Shown in pieces: positions 12,251 through 13,457 of a stretch of 13,457 nucleotides of DNA. Made by a program: the position numbers and the translations under genes. The stretch is from contig JANQTR010000141.1 in NCBI GenBank assembly GCA_030731635.1, positions 1 to 13,457 on the forward strand, in the 5' to 3' direction. This stretch comes from Erythrobacter sp. GTDB lineage: Bacteria > Pseudomonadota > Alphaproteobacteria > Sphingomonadales > Sphingomonadaceae. How positions within the stretch are numbered: the first letter of the stretch is position 1; every line of letters begins with the position of its first letter. The notes under the pieces are model-generated. The model searched no databases and was not told where the DNA came from. It saw only the letters and a list, made by a program, of their open reading frames with translations.

Positions 12251-13457
12251 ATGAAAATCGCCGCTCTCCTGCGCAGTGCCGCACTTGTCACCGCCGTCGC
12301 GCTGATCCCAGCCACCACCGCCTCGATGGCGCAGGTCGATGGCCGGGCCGGGCCGGAATTTGCCAAGCTGTTCGCGGTGTTCCAACGGGTCAAGTCAAGC
12401 TATGTCGAGCCGGTCGAGGACGAGGTGCTGATCCGCGGCGCGATTGATGGGATGCTGGCAGCGCTCGATCCCCATTCGGCCTATCTCGACGGCAGCGATC
12501 TTCAGCGGTTGGAGACGATGATCGATGGCAATTACTCGGGTCTCGGCCTGTCGGTGGTGATGGAGGATGGCGCGGTCAAGGTGGTCTCGCCGTTCAAGGG
12601 CAGCCCTGCTGACGCGGTCGGGATCAAGGCAGGCGATTTCATCACGCATCTGGATGGCAAGCTGATCTACGGCGGCAGTCTGGATGATGCCGTGGCGCAG
12701 ATGCGCGGACCTTCGGGTACGTCGATCCAGCTGACGATCTTCCGTCCCGGCCGTGAAGAGCCGCTGGAAGTGAACGTCAAACGCGGCGTGATCGAACTGG
12801 AACCGGTCACCTACAAATTCGAACCGGGCAATATTGGCGTTATCACCGTCAACGAATTTTCCGCCGATGTCGGCGCGGATGTTTACGCCGCCTGGCAGGC
12901 GATTCTCAAGCAGGCGCCGGGCGCGCGGATCAATGGGTTGGTGCTCGACTTGCGCAACAACCCGGGCGGCAGCCTCGACGAATCGGTGGCGTTGAGCGAT
13001 CTGTTCCTGAGCGATGGCCGAATCGTCAGCCAGCGGGGCCGTGCCCGCGGTGAAACGGTGCTCTATGATGCCGAAACGGTCTTCCGCGGCGATATGGCTG
13101 AAGGTGTGCCGATGATCGTGCTGATCAACGCAGGCTCTGCCTCGGCATCGGAAATTGTTGCCGGCGCGCTGCAGGATCACCGCCGCGCTCTGGTCATGGG
13201 CGAGCGCAGCTTTGGCAAGGGTTCGGTGCAGTCACTGCTGCCGCTGGGCAATGATGCCGCGCTTAAGCTGACCACGGCGCGCTATTTCACCCCGGCGGGC
13301 CGATCGGTGCAGGAAGGCGGGATCAAGCCTGATATCGCGGTGCCGCAGCGGTCTGATCCGGATGTCGAGCTGCGCGCCAAGTACCAGACTCGCGAAAGCG
13401 ATCTGCGCGGCCACCTGATCAACGAAATTGGCATCAAGGACGAAGAGCTGGAGGCGG
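12251..13457 (+). CDS. ctpA: S41 carboxy-terminal processing protease (CtpA), 3' end beyond window
   Basis: The frame is open from ATG 12251 to the window edge, giving 402 residues with no stop, so the C terminus is missing. A signal peptide (about 1-27, ending SMA-Q) directs it to the periplasm. A short helical cap (about 32-85, DPHSAYLDG) precedes a PDZ domain (about 96-165, YSGLGLSV and GIKAGDFITHLDG) and the protease core (about 180-350). The catalytic dyad is clear: Ser298 in GSASASE and Lys323 in SFGKGSVQS, 25 residues apart as in Prc/CtpA enzymes. It should degrade or trim periplasmic or envelope proteins, including cell-wall hydrolases in known cases. AAAGGAG ends 12 nt before the start, a rather long spacing. 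The adjacent EnvC-like activator makes a cell-wall target plausible. Confidence 0.93.
   Translation, partial: MKIAALLRSAALVTAVALIPATTASMAQVDGRAGPEFAKLFAVFQRVKSSYVEPVEDEVLIRGAIDGMLAALDPHSAYLDGSDLQRLETMIDGNYSGLGLSVVMEDGAVKVVSPFKGSPADAVGIKAGDFITHLDGKLIYGGSLDDAVAQMRGPSGTSIQLTIFRPGREEPLEVNVKRGVIELEPVTYKFEPGNIGVITVNEFSADVGADVYAAWQAILKQAPGARINGLVLDLRNNPGGSLDESVALSDLFLSDGRIVSQRGRARGETVLYDAETVFRGDMAEGVPMIVLINAGSASASEIVAGALQDHRRALVMGERSFGKGSVQSLLPLGNDAALKLTTARYFTPAGRSVQEGGIKPDIAVPQRSDPDVELRAKYQTRESDLRGHLINEIGIKDEELEA

Noticed and set aside
12395..13180. Minus-strand open frame of 261 codons opposite ctpA
   Set aside because: It is antisense to the protease core, with no family features and the composition of a shadow frame.

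Overview
The window is high-GC DNA with strong G/C preference at third codon positions. Gene content (TrcR/DUF1013 regulator, bactofilin beside an M23 peptidase, and the order proA-nadD-rsfS-rlmH-envC-ctpA) points to an alphaproteobacterial chromosome. Protein style and gene order suggest Sphingomonadales, probably the Erythrobacter/Porphyrobacter group; that placement is inference. There are no tRNA or rRNA genes, transposases, phage genes or CRISPR arrays. This is ordinary core chromosome, and I do not see a hidden defence or mobile system.

Left part (1-4054, all +): the 3' end of a quinone oxidoreductase gene overlaps a glutathione S-transferase gene. After a 203-nt gap with a perfect inverted repeat comes a two-gene unit coupled by a GTGA overlap: an LpxH-like metallophosphoesterase and a GT4 glycosyltransferase, probably acting on a lipid or envelope glycan. 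A monocistronic trcR-like cell-cycle regulator gene follows.

Middle (4055-7499): a long-chain acyl-CoA ligase gene (+) converges on a two-gene minus-strand operon. That operon encodes a membrane-anchored M23 endopeptidase and a bactofilin, a known cell-shape pairing. A hairpin sits between the convergent stops. A 289-nt divergent spacer (7500-7788) separates the peptidase gene from proA.

Right part (7789-13457, all +): proA, nadD, rsfS, rlmH, an EnvC-like amidase activator and an S41 carboxy-terminal protease that runs off the window. These join proline and NAD synthesis and ribosome silencing/modification to envelope remodelling, in tight operon-like spacing.

The least ordinary signals are at translation starts and spacers in this right-hand cluster. 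rlmH has no in-frame ATG near the conserved N terminus and appears to start at ATT behind a well-placed Shine-Dalgarno. Directly upstream is a 100-bp block of three strong hairpins. rsfS looks like a TTG start. A 58-codon ORF with a very strong ribosome site bridges nadD and rsfS in another frame.
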